A model generated the notes under the pieces. It did no database searches. It was not told the origin of the DNA and worked only from the letters and a program-made list of their open reading frames with translations. Positions 1 through 6,700 of a stretch of 8,070 bases of DNA are shown here, in pieces. Position 1 is the stretch's first letter, and every line of letters begins with the position of its first letter. Where the stretch lies: positions 1-8,070 of the forward strand of contig JAHFLI010000052.1 in NCBI GenBank assembly GCA_023255615.1, given 5' to 3'. Made by a program: the position numbers and the translations under genes. Origin of the DNA: Candidatus Woesearchaeota archaeon. Its GTDB lineage: Archaea > Nanobdellota > Nanobdellia > Woesearchaeales > JACQSR01.

Positions 1-103
1 CGCATTTAGTTTTGTCAATAAAAACATTCCAGACAATGTGATCGCCTATGGATGCCCCGCAAAAGTCATCAGAAAAATAAAACCAGAAGAGATTGTTAAT
101 TAA
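1..103 (+). CDS. Hexapeptide-repeat (left-handed beta-helix) acyltransferase, C-terminal end only
   Basis: Only the last 33 codons are inside the window, read from base 2 and ending at TAA 101-103. They encode a tail with NKNIPDNVIAYGCPAKVIRK, the hallmark ending of NeuD/maltose-acetyltransferase-like sugar acyltransferases, whose usual form is roughly T-K-D-I-P-x-x-x-x-x-x-G-x-P-A-K-x-I-R. In this family the motif closes the last coil of the left-handed beta-helix and helps line the acyl-CoA site. These enzymes acetylate sugars, often nucleotide-linked amino sugars, in the cytoplasm. That fits the glycan operon further right, although the two are separated by a minus-strand gene. The exact substrate cannot be told from this fragment. 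The family call is firm and the specificity is unknown. Confidence 0.85.
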   Translation, partial: AFSFVNKNIPDNVIAYGCPAKVIRKIKPEEIVN

Positions 104-605
104 AATCCCATTTTTTTCTTAGTCGCTCTTGTTTAATGACAACATATACTGTTTCTAAGTGATCTTCATTTACTTCAACAATTTTTTTAAGGAGATGCGG
201 TTTTGATTTAACGCGAATAATCACCGAATCAAATCCAAATTCAGTCAGTAGTTTCATACACGCAAGTTGATGTTTCTTTATGCTTTCATGCTCTAATTTT
301 ACTTCAACAAAAAAAGAAGTATTCCCTTTGTGAACAAAGAAATCAGGAATTCCTTTTCCAAGCAGTTCTCGCAACGTCCATAAATGCAATCCTAGTTTTT
401 TGTATAGTATCTTCTCCAATCGATCATATTTTCGTTTAACATTGGGGTATAATTCATAATTCAACGAACCTTCATGGCCAAGTATGCGCGTTCCGCGAAA
501 CACTTCATACCCTTTCTTGAGAAAATACTGGTGAACAAGTTTCTCTGATAATTGTCGCCTCGTTTTATAGGGATAATTGCGGAGTTTCAGTTCTTGCAGA
601 ATCAT
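96..605 (-). CDS. Stand-alone VRR-NUC / PD-(D/E)XK-fold nuclease
   Basis: The product is 169 residues. The nuclease core is in the second half: G85-I86-P87-D88, then F99-V100-E101-V102-K103, then Q113. This gives the G-x-P-D...(E)-V-K...Q pattern of the VRR-NUC branch of PD-(D/E)XK enzymes, with D88, E101 and K103 as predicted metal-binding and catalytic residues. E22 in an early helix could be the extra acid seen in related resolvase-like folds. The family includes structure-specific nucleases acting on branched DNA (the FAN1 C-terminal domain, phage VRR-NUC proteins), so a role in DNA repair or recombination is an inference. About 80 residues before the core are rich in Lys/Arg/Tyr and could bind DNA. 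The ATG at 605-603 sits about 26 bases downstream of a TATA-like box, supporting this start and a leaderless mRNA. The 3' end overlaps the convergent acyltransferase by 8 bases. It appears functionally unrelated to the glycan genes. Confidence 0.75.
   Translation of the reverse strand: MILQELKLRNYPYKTRRQLSEKLVHQYFLKKGYEVFRGTRILGHEGSLNYELYPNVKRKYDRLEKILYKKLGLHLWTLRELLGKGIPDFFVHKGNTSFFVEVKLEHESIKKHQLACMKLLTEFGFDSVIIRVKSKPHLLKKIVEVNEDHLETVYVVIKQERLRKKWDFN
111..117 (+). terminator. Oligo-T terminator candidate for the acyltransferase transcript
   Basis: A run of seven T followed by CTT starts 8 bases after the acyltransferase stop codon. Archaeal RNA polymerase commonly terminates at such T-runs without a hairpin. 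The run lies inside the 3' coding end of the convergent nuclease gene, where it encodes lysines. The call rests on position and composition only. Confidence 0.4.
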
Positions 606-626
606 AAGCAGAGAAGAGAAAACGAA

Positions 627-634
627 TTCTTAAA
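627..634 (-). promoter_or_regulatory. TATA-like box of the nuclease gene
   Basis: On the minus strand the octamer reads TTTAAGAA and covers positions -29 to -22 relative to the A of the ATG at 605. That is the spacing expected of an archaeal TATA box for a transcript starting at or within a few bases of the start codon. There is no Shine-Dalgarno sequence before the ATG, consistent with a leaderless message. The sequence departs from the usual TTTATA-type box at two positions, so confidence is moderate. Confidence 0.4.
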
Positions 635-646
635 TCTCACAGACAG

Positions 647-769
647 ATGGCCAGTGAATCAACAGATTTAATGGAAAAAGATAACATCAGAGCTATGAAG
701 AAGTATCAATGTGAACAATCTGAATTTGTCGATGAATCGAGATTTATCCTTCCGAATGAGACAACGTAG
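647..769 (+). CDS. Doubtful small ORF, 40 codons, unknown
   Basis: An ATG-to-TAG reading frame encodes a hydrophilic 40-residue peptide, strongly acidic near its start (MASESTDLMEKD), with one Cys and several Lys/Glu. It is the only ORF of any size in the gap between the two divergently transcribed genes. It is in the same frame as the aminotransferase, but stop codons at 767-769 and 818-820 separate them. There is no clear Shine-Dalgarno site and no TATA box at the right distance, since the nearest A/T block belongs to the nuclease promoter. I recognise no family. It may be a small protein, an upstream ORF or chance. Confidence 0.15.
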   Translation: MASESTDLMEKDNIRAMKKYQCEQSEFVDESRFILPNETT

Positions 770-813
770 GCAGATATTTTTTCTAATCAGCTCATCGTTT
801 TCACAGCAATACA

Positions 814-821
814 TTTATAAA
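814..821 (+). promoter_or_regulatory. TATA box of the five-gene operon
   Basis: TTTATAAA is a near-ideal archaeal TATA element and the best match in the intergenic gap. Counting about 27 bases from its centre puts transcription start near base 844, so the mRNA would begin about 7 bases before ATG 851. This placement also argues against the upstream GTG at 827, which would lie before the transcription start. No bacterial-type -35/-10 arrangement is evident. It is predicted to drive the whole cluster up to 7686, since no other intergenic space exists. Confidence 0.55.
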
Positions 822-850
822 CAGACGTGTCCAACTTTGCTCCGGGGGAA

Positions 851-2023
851 ATGGACAAACCAGCAATTTTAGGAGGAGAACCATTGTTAAAAGAATTCTT
901 GCCAATTACGAGACCCTATCTTCCATCATATGAAACATTAGAAGCAGATATCAAAAAGATGATGGCTTCTGGATTAATTACCAATGATAAATATGTTAAA
1001 AAATTCGAAGAAACCGCACGAAATTTCTTGGGTGCACAACATATTGTCGCCGTTTCAAGCTGCACATCAGGATTAATTCTTGCAGAGCGTGCATTACGGT
1101 TGAAAGGAGAAATCATTCTCCCATCGTTAACGTTCTTTGCAACAGGACATTCCTTGCTGTGGAACAATCTCACTCCTGTTTTTGTTGATGTTGATCCTGA
1201 AACATTTCTCATTGATCCAGAAAAAGTCAACGAAGCAATGACGTCAAAAACATCTGCTATTCTTGGCGTTCATACCTACGGATGTCCAGCACCTGCAAAA
1301 GAATTGGAACAGATTGCTCATGATCAACACATCACTCTTCTCTTCGATGCTGCCCATGCTTTTGGTGCAAAAATTGGCAACAAAAATGTAGGAACATTCG
1401 GAGACATTGAAGTATTTTCCTGTTCGCCAACAAAAGTCATGGTCACGGGAGAAGGAGGAGTATGCGCAACTCCACATGAAGATCTTAAGAAAAAACTCAT
1501 GGCAGGAAGAAATTATGGTGATGACGGAACATATGATTGCGATCTTCTTGGATTAAACGCGCGCATGCCTGAGTTTAATGCCATTCTCGGTATCCAATCT
1601 ATTCATCTCACCAACGAGAATATTGAAAAAAGAGAAAAGATCTATACTATCTATCGGAAAGGACTCTCCAAGATTCCCGGCATTACTTTCCAGAAGTTTC
1701 CGCAAAACGTCAAAGTCACGCATAAAGATACTCCTCTTCTTATTGATCCACATACATTTGGAATGCATCGTGATGTCCTGCTCAGCGCATTAGAAAAAGA
1801 AAACATCATGACCAAAAAATATTTCTTTCCTCCATTGCACAGGCAAAAGCTATACAAAGAATATTTTCCATTGTACGACAAGAAACTCCCCCACACCAAC
1901 CATATTTCAGAAAACATCCTGAGCATTCCATTATATTCTTCCATGTCCGAAGAACAAGCGCATGCGGTTGTTCACAGCATTGAACGACTCTTTGAACACA
2001 GAGAAAAAGTAGCACCAAAATGA
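851..2023 (+). CDS. DegT/DnrJ/EryC1/StrS-family PLP-dependent sugar aminotransferase
   Basis: The product is 390 residues from ATG 851, typical for the family. It is expected to transaminate a keto group on a nucleotide-linked sugar in the cytoplasm. Visible signatures are SSCTSG (69-74, cofactor phosphate contact), the block EIILPSLTFFAT starting near residue 87, FDAAHAFG (165-172) with D166 contacting the pyridine nitrogen and H169 beside it, and SPTKVMVTGEGG (192-203) with K195 as the PLP-binding lysine. LNARMPEFNAILG follows at 235-247, then PLHRQ and SIPLYSSMS near the C-terminus. All key residues are intact. An in-frame GTG at 827 would add 8 residues, but the TATA box makes ATG 851 more likely; typical family members also begin close to the ILGG-x-P motif present here. 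It is the first gene of the operon and overlaps the next by ATGA. The sugar product (perosamine-like, bacillosamine-like or other) cannot be read from sequence alone. Confidence 0.9.
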   Translation: MDKPAILGGEPLLKEFLPITRPYLPSYETLEADIKKMMASGLITNDKYVKKFEETARNFLGAQHIVAVSSCTSGLILAERALRLKGEIILPSLTFFATGHSLLWNNLTPVFVDVDPETFLIDPEKVNEAMTSKTSAILGVHTYGCPAPAKELEQIAHDQHITLLFDAAHAFGAKIGNKNVGTFGDIEVFSCSPTKVMVTGEGGVCATPHEDLKKKLMAGRNYGDDGTYDCDLLGLNARMPEFNAILGIQSIHLTNENIEKREKIYTIYRKGLSKIPGITFQKFPQNVKVTHKDTPLLIDPHTFGMHRDVLLSALEKENIMTKKYFFPPLHRQKLYKEYFPLYDKKLPHTNHISENILSIPLYSSMSEEQAHAVVHSIERLFEHREKVAPK

Positions 2024-3834
2024 AGAAAGCAGTCCTCTTTGTGGAGAATTCATTTCAGATACCGCTGTCATTCAAGCTCCCCTCATTCTATCAACTCCCT
2101 CTCGAGAAATACCAGAAATCAGAACAATCTGTTCTTCTCTCTTTAATCCCGAAGCTGCAGGAACGATACGATCTTACCATTATCGCGCTTGATCATGAAT
2201 CCAAAAACATACTCAAGAACATTCCCCATCAATTCGGACCTCATCTCATTGATGTTGCAAAAATTGACGAGAAATCAATGCAATTTGTCCGAAGTCTCTC
2301 AAAAAAGCCAGAGATCAGAAAGATATTTTCCTATGATGGCTACGATCTATGGACAGGTGAAGAAGTCAACATATGGGAATACTTTCTCTTCGCGTGTGCA
2401 AGACGTGTCGAGATCATCAAGAAGGTTCTCGCTGATTATCATCCTGATACCATCATCATTTCTAACCGATTCAGCGATTTAGGAAAGATAGTATTAAGCT
2501 TCCCCGATCAAAAAGAAGATTACACGTCAACGATGTCGGCCATATATCATCGTGCGAGAACCGTTGCGCTTCCCACTGCCTTGCGATTTTTCTATCGGGA
2601 GTTAAAGGAAATTTTTGAGATAAAAAAACCATCAAGAGGACAGAAAAACAACATTATGTTATTCACCGACACTGCACGCATTATTTCTTCAACTCTTCCC
2701 TGGTCAAAAGAATTGAAGAAAGAACAGGTATTAACCATTGGAACATCACCGAGATTTTCGGAAGAATTTGAGAAGCAAGGATTATCCTTCTCTTCATTCT
2801 CAGAGTATCTCACCCGAGAATTAAAGGAAAAAATAAAGAAACAAATTCAGTTCTTTGCCAAGTTCAGAAAAAATAATACCTTACGCGTTGTCTATGAAGG
2901 TATTGATATCACCTCTGCGTTATCGGAGCTGTTTGATTATCTCTTTATCATCGGTATCCCCAGAACCATTGCATATATTGAGATTCTTAATGAGATCATT
3001 ACGAAAGAGAAACCAAAGGTCGGCGTTGTCTATGGCGATAGGATGAATTTTGGGAAAACTGCGTGTGCGGTATGTTCTCGCAACAACATCCCAACAGTAA
3101 TTATTCAGCTCGGGATGATCAATGAATCTCCGGTTTTTGGACCGATTACGGCAACCAAAATGGCAGTATTCGGAAATCAAATGAAACGTATTCTGATTCA
3201 GAGAGGAAATAATCCTGCACAATTAGCGGTTACTGGCCAACCTCGTTTTGATCCTATTGTAACGGGAAAATTCAATAGACTTGCAATCTATGGAAAATTT
3301 AAAATTCCGCAGTCAAAAAAAATCATTCTCTTTACCTCCCAAGGATTTCATGATGAAAACGACAAAAAAATGTTTTCGTCGTTATTTGCTGCAGTAAAAG
3401 AAATTCCAGAAGTACAGTTGATCATCAAACTGCATCCTGATGAGAATCCTGCATTTGCAGAGAACCTCAAAAAGAAGTACTTTGCTGATGCCATAATCAC
3501 GAAAGAAAATTTATATGGCCTTCTGTATGCATCATCTGTTGTTGTGACGTATTTTTCAACGACTGCGTGGGAAGCTCTTCTGTTCGATAAACCTCTGATC
3601 ATCCTTAATTTCACCGGAGAAAAAGAAAAGATTGATTGTGTCCGAGAAGGAGCCGCACTTGGTGTCTCTAACGAAGGAGATCTGTTGCAGACATTGATGA
3701 GAGCGCTGTGGGATAAACAAATCCAACAGCAGCTTCAACGACGAAGAAGAATGTACTGCTATGATCATACCTATAAGAATGATGGATTGGCATCGCGCCG
3801 TGTCGCCTCTTTAATTGAAGGAATAGTAAAATGA
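2020..3834 (+). CDS. GT-B-fold transferase, CDP-glycerol glycerophosphotransferase/capsule-synthesis-like
   Basis: The product is 604 residues with no signal peptide or clear membrane helix. The C-terminal half looks like a GT-B catalytic region of the type seen in glycerophosphotransferases (TarB/TarF-like) and UDP-GlcNAc-2-epimerase-like capsule enzymes. It shows YGDRMNFGK (338-346), ATKMAVFG (378-385), VTGQPRFD (404-411), IIKLHPDEN (468-476, the HP donor-site motif) and FSTTAWEALLFDKP (512-525, the ST..EAL..DKP motif). A conserved end, YKNDGLASRRVASLIE, is shared with the next gene. Residues 1-200 form an extra N-terminal region that seems to be a diverged copy of the central Rossmann half-domain: YDGYDLW at 105 parallels YEGIDIT at 292. 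The ATG lies in the ATGA overlap with the aminotransferase stop, implying translational coupling. The exact donor and acceptor are unknown. The fold assignment is firmer than the reaction. Confidence 0.7.
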   Translation: MKKAVLFVENSFQIPLSFKLPSFYQLPLEKYQKSEQSVLLSLIPKLQERYDLTIIALDHESKNILKNIPHQFGPHLIDVAKIDEKSMQFVRSLSKKPEIRKIFSYDGYDLWTGEEVNIWEYFLFACARRVEIIKKVLADYHPDTIIISNRFSDLGKIVLSFPDQKEDYTSTMSAIYHRARTVALPTALRFFYRELKEIFEIKKPSRGQKNNIMLFTDTARIISSTLPWSKELKKEQVLTIGTSPRFSEEFEKQGLSFSSFSEYLTRELKEKIKKQIQFFAKFRKNNTLRVVYEGIDITSALSELFDYLFIIGIPRTIAYIEILNEIITKEKPKVGVVYGDRMNFGKTACAVCSRNNIPTVIIQLGMINESPVFGPITATKMAVFGNQMKRILIQRGNNPAQLAVTGQPRFDPIVTGKFNRLAIYGKFKIPQSKKIILFTSQGFHDENDKKMFSSLFAAVKEIPEVQLIIKLHPDENPAFAENLKKKYFADAIITKENLYGLLYASSVVVTYFSTTAWEALLFDKPLIILNFTGEKEKIDCVREGAALGVSNEGDLLQTLMRALWDKQIQQQLQRRRRMYCYDHTYKNDGLASRRVASLIEGIVK

Positions 3835-5549
3835 AAACAGTGATTTTTTGTGAATGTAAGAGGAGAACCTCTCCAATCGGGAGTATGTCTGGGAGATATG
3901 ATAAATTTCTCGATGCTCACTTTGATCGAGTATTTGAATATAACGTCATACCATCCATCAGGACATATAAAAAAGAAGATGCAGTTCATGTCTATGCGCT
4001 CGATGCTGAAGCGTCGAAACGATTAGAAGAGTACCACGTAAAGCATGAATTGGTTTCATCGCCAGATCCTGATTTTCAAAAAAAAGTAAAGCGAGATGTC
4101 ATTACGTTTTGTCGGTCAATTGTTCCGCTCAATAAAACATTGATGAGTACTCTTTATTTTCTGACGTTAAATTTTTGGGAACTTGACGAAGCAGTCATCA
4201 TGGAAGCCCTGCTTCCGATTATGGGAACAGTACGATTATTATCATCCGTCATTGAGAGAGAAAATCCAGAACGTATCGTCGTGTTTGATGCATTTTCTGA
4301 AAAGGGAATTATGGTGAAAGAGATTGCAAAGAAAAGGGAAATTTCCTGTGATAATCATACGACCTTCTTTTCTGAGTCTGCACATCATCTTCAGCGGATT
4401 CTGTATCGATTGAAGAAAAAAGAAAAGCATGAGTTTCATGACGAGATGGCTCTACCGATAAAGGAAATTACTCCTTTTTTTTCATCATCAAAAAGGAGGA
4501 TTATTTTTATTGTTGCAACAGAGAAATGGAATACAGTAATTCCGTCGATCATGTCCTCTCTAGACATGGACTATGTAATCATTGGACGACAAAAGAAATT
4601 GTGCAAAATGTATGGAGAGAAATCAAGAGATATAGGTAGTTATTGCGCCAGAGAGGTGGAAAAAAAGATATCCCATGCAAAAACATATGCACCACATTAT
4701 TATGAACTCCGCGATGATCAAACATTTCGTTCTTCATTTACCGTTCATGGTATTGAAGCATGGAAAAGTACTGCTCATATTCTCCGAAAATTATTCACCA
4801 GTACTCCGGAATTAGTGCTCTCCTATTATTATCTTTTCGAAAAAGTGATTCTCACAGAACATCCCGACCTTATTGTTCTCTTTGGAGATCGCACCAAATT
4901 CGGAAAAACAATTATTCAGGTTGCAAATCAATATCACGTCTCTACATTGATCATTCAGCCATCGTGGATGTTTGATCGCATGATTGATGGTCCAACCCAT
5001 GCAACTAAAATGGCTGTGTACGGTAAACAAACAGTTGAATATTTGGTCTCTAAAGGAGGAAGGAAAGAAACATATGAAATAACAGGAAATCCTCTCGTTG
5101 ATGGTTGGATAAAGAAAAAAAGAGACAGCAGAACGGTCAGAAAAGAATTCAATGTTCCACCAGGAAAGAAAATAATTCTTATTGAAGATCATGATGAAGA
5201 ACGAGTCCGTGATATGTTCACTGCTTTTCATCGATATCAGGACTACCATACGCTGAACACGACGAACGATGAACAAAAAAATATTGCCCTCATCTCAGCG
5301 TCATCTCTGGTGATTACTCAACGATATATCGGGGAATCTCTTATCCTAAAAAAGAACGTCTTCACATTCGAGCAAGAAAATGAGTGGCTGAAAAACGCAG
5401 GAGTTATCTTTCTCTCATCGCCAAAAGATATTCATAAAGCCATGAAAAAAATAAAAACCTTAAAAAGGACAATTAATGAGATCTCGTATGGAAATGATGG
5501 AAGAAGTGGTAAACGGATTGCAAAACTTATCGAAAAGATGATCACATGA
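3831..5549 (+). CDS. Paralog of the preceding GT-B-like transferase with degenerate C-terminal active-site motifs
   Basis: The product is 572 residues and clearly homologous to its upstream neighbour. Shared blocks are FGDRTKFGK (351-359), HATKMAVYG (390-398), ITGNPLVD (417-424) and a C-terminal YGNDGRSGKRIAKLIE (553-568). Between residues 450 and 505 it is shorter by some 30 residues and lacks the HPDEN motif. The neighbour's ST..EAL stretch is replaced by ITQRYIGESLI (495-505), keeping only the glutamate (E502). It may therefore be a non-catalytic partner, or may use different chemistry. The N-terminal 200 residues again resemble the central domain, with ENPERIVVF (143-151) matching EHPDLIVLF (343-351). 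The start lies in an ATGA overlap, with GAAGGA 8 bases upstream as a weak Shine-Dalgarno. No frameshift or internal stop is present, so it is a maintained gene and not a pseudogene. The function is inferred only. Confidence 0.65.
   Translation: MKTVIFCECKRRTSPIGSMSGRYDKFLDAHFDRVFEYNVIPSIRTYKKEDAVHVYALDAEASKRLEEYHVKHELVSSPDPDFQKKVKRDVITFCRSIVPLNKTLMSTLYFLTLNFWELDEAVIMEALLPIMGTVRLLSSVIERENPERIVVFDAFSEKGIMVKEIAKKREISCDNHTTFFSESAHHLQRILYRLKKKEKHEFHDEMALPIKEITPFFSSSKRRIIFIVATEKWNTVIPSIMSSLDMDYVIIGRQKKLCKMYGEKSRDIGSYCAREVEKKISHAKTYAPHYYELRDDQTFRSSFTVHGIEAWKSTAHILRKLFTSTPELVLSYYYLFEKVILTEHPDLIVLFGDRTKFGKTIIQVANQYHVSTLIIQPSWMFDRMIDGPTHATKMAVYGKQTVEYLVSKGGRKETYEITGNPLVDGWIKKKRDSRTVRKEFNVPPGKKIILIEDHDEERVRDMFTAFHRYQDYHTLNTTNDEQKNIALISASSLVITQRYIGESLILKKNVFTFEQENEWLKNAGVIFLSSPKDIHKAMKKIKTLKRTINEISYGNDGRSGKRIAKLIEKMIT
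4471..4498 (+). other. Intragenic hairpin with T8 tract
   Basis: A perfect 9-base inverted repeat, CTCCTTTTT (4471-4479) and AAAAAGGAG (4490-4498), flanks a 10-base loop. The left arm is part of a run of eight T (4475-4482). The structure lies within the second GT-like gene, between its N-terminal and central domains. It could pause or partly terminate transcription, or simply reflect Lys- and Phe/Ser-coding low complexity. No function is shown. Confidence 0.25.
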
Positions 5550-6700
5550 CCAAGATAGCCATTTTTTTTATCGACGCATTAGGACCTGATTTAATTACTC
5601 AGGAAAATATGCCTTTTTTATCAAGTTTGAAAAGAAAAGCGCAATATTACGAAATGAACACTCTTCTCGGCTATTCTGGAACAATTCATCCATCGCTATG
5701 GACATCAACCTATCCTCAAACACACCTGCTTTGGTCAACGGTGATTAAGCTACCAAAACCACTCAAGAAGGAAGTAAAGGATAAAATGCTCAGTCTATTT
5801 CCTGACTCACTTTCACGACCTGCTAATTATCTTCTTCATTATTCTCGATTAGCTCGAAGTCGCATTCTCCCATCAGTATCGCCAAAATATAGTCATCATT
5901 TCGGAAAATCTGAATATGACTATTACCACGCAACCAAACAAGTAAATGGAGTAAAAACTCTTTTTTCCTATGCAGATACTGCATATCGATTGTACAATAA
6001 AGTTGAATATATATCTCCGTGGAAGAATCAGCAAACTGCTCTTGATGTCTATTTTACAAGCGAAGTTGATGCGTTATCTCATTTGCGCCTTGCAACTCCC
6101 AAGAAGATGAGGAAGCTGCTGAGAAAAGTCGATCGAAAAGTGAAACAACTCCATACATTTTATCAAAAAAACTTTCCCGGATCGCATTTCATGGTATTTT
6201 CAGATCATGGTCAAGATGTTATCAAAAAAAGAGTAAACATAAAAAAGATGATTGATGCACTTCCCCTCACTCTCGGCAACGATTTCTTGGTGAGCTATGA
6301 CTCTACCCTTGCACGTTTTTGGGTATTCAACGAAAAAGCCAGATTTCTCATCACCAGACGGCTTTCAGGCTGCAAAGAAGGACTTCTTCTCGAAAAAAAA
6401 GAAAGAAAGAAGTATGGAATTGATTTCAAAGACAATAGGTATGGCGATATTTACTTTCTCCTTCATACGGGATGCGAGATTTTTCCAAACGCATATCACA
6501 ATTATTTGAAGAATAATGTCCAAGGAATGCACGGATATCTTCCCGAAACACGCGGCATGAAAGCATTTCTTCTCTACGCAGGTCCGCAGCATCTCGTAAA
6601 GAAAAAAGAGATAAGTATTCTTGACATTACTCCAACCATTCTGCAAATCCTCCACAAAAAGATTCCAACCTACATGAAAGGGAGGTCATTATGCAGATAG
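5546..6700 (+). CDS. Alkaline-phosphatase-superfamily phosphodiesterase/phosphotransferase (type I phosphodiesterase-like)
   Basis: The product is 384 residues. The metal-site layout of the nucleotide pyrophosphatase/phosphodiesterase branch can be read in full: D10 in FFIDALGPD, probable nucleophile T46 in GYSGTIHPSLWTS, D175 and H179 in VDALSH, D220-H221 in FSDHGQ, and H329 in GMHGYLPE. A late DITPTIL (360-366) is also typical of this superfamily's C-terminus. Family members hydrolyse or transfer phosphodiesters and phosphomonoesters. Beside GT-B/glycerophosphotransferase-like enzymes, a role in placing or trimming a phospho-substituent on a glycan or its lipid carrier is plausible. The N-terminus lacks a signal peptide and no membrane segment is visible, so it should be cytoplasmic, unlike LtaS or phosphoethanolamine transferases of the same superfamily. 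It overlaps the upstream gene by ATGA. A T8 run occurs 16 bases into the gene. The superfamily is certain and the substrate is unknown. Confidence 0.8.
   Translation: MTKIAIFFIDALGPDLITQENMPFLSSLKRKAQYYEMNTLLGYSGTIHPSLWTSTYPQTHLLWSTVIKLPKPLKKEVKDKMLSLFPDSLSRPANYLLHYSRLARSRILPSVSPKYSHHFGKSEYDYYHATKQVNGVKTLFSYADTAYRLYNKVEYISPWKNQQTALDVYFTSEVDALSHLRLATPKKMRKLLRKVDRKVKQLHTFYQKNFPGSHFMVFSDHGQDVIKKRVNIKKMIDALPLTLGNDFLVSYDSTLARFWVFNEKARFLITRRLSGCKEGLLLEKKERKKYGIDFKDNRYGDIYFLLHTGCEIFPNAYHNYLKNNVQGMHGYLPETRGMKAFLLYAGPQHLVKKKEISILDITPTILQILHKKIPTYMKGRSLCR
6681..6686 (+). promoter_or_regulatory. Strong Shine-Dalgarno site of the nucleotidyltransferase gene
   Basis: GGAGGT, extending as GGAGGTCATT, lies 4 bases before ATG 6691 and matches the archaeal/bacterial anti-Shine-Dalgarno complement GGAGGTGATC at 8 of 10 positions. 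It lies inside the 3' end of the phosphodiesterase-like gene and fixes the start at 6691 despite the 10-base overlap. It is the only strong site in the operon, where the other internal genes rely on ATGA coupling. Confidence 0.7.

Noticed and set aside
827..850. GTG at 827 as the aminotransferase start, adding eight residues
   Set aside because: The TATA box at 814-821 predicts transcription starting near 844, after this GTG, and the family normally begins close to the ILGG motif. ATG 851 is preferred.
1578..1793. 71-codon plus-strand frame inside the aminotransferase gene
   Set aside because: It overlaps conserved aminotransferase coding in another frame and has no motif or start signal.
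4812..5276. 154-codon open frame on the minus strand inside the second GT-like gene
   Set aside because: It lies wholly antisense to a gene with clear homology to its neighbour, and the product is rich in Phe, Cys, Ser and Ile with no recognisable motif. It is a shadow frame.
3831..5549. Second GT-like gene as a pseudogene
   Set aside because: The frame of 572 codons is uninterrupted, overlaps both neighbours by ATGA and keeps several family motifs, so it appears to be under selection.
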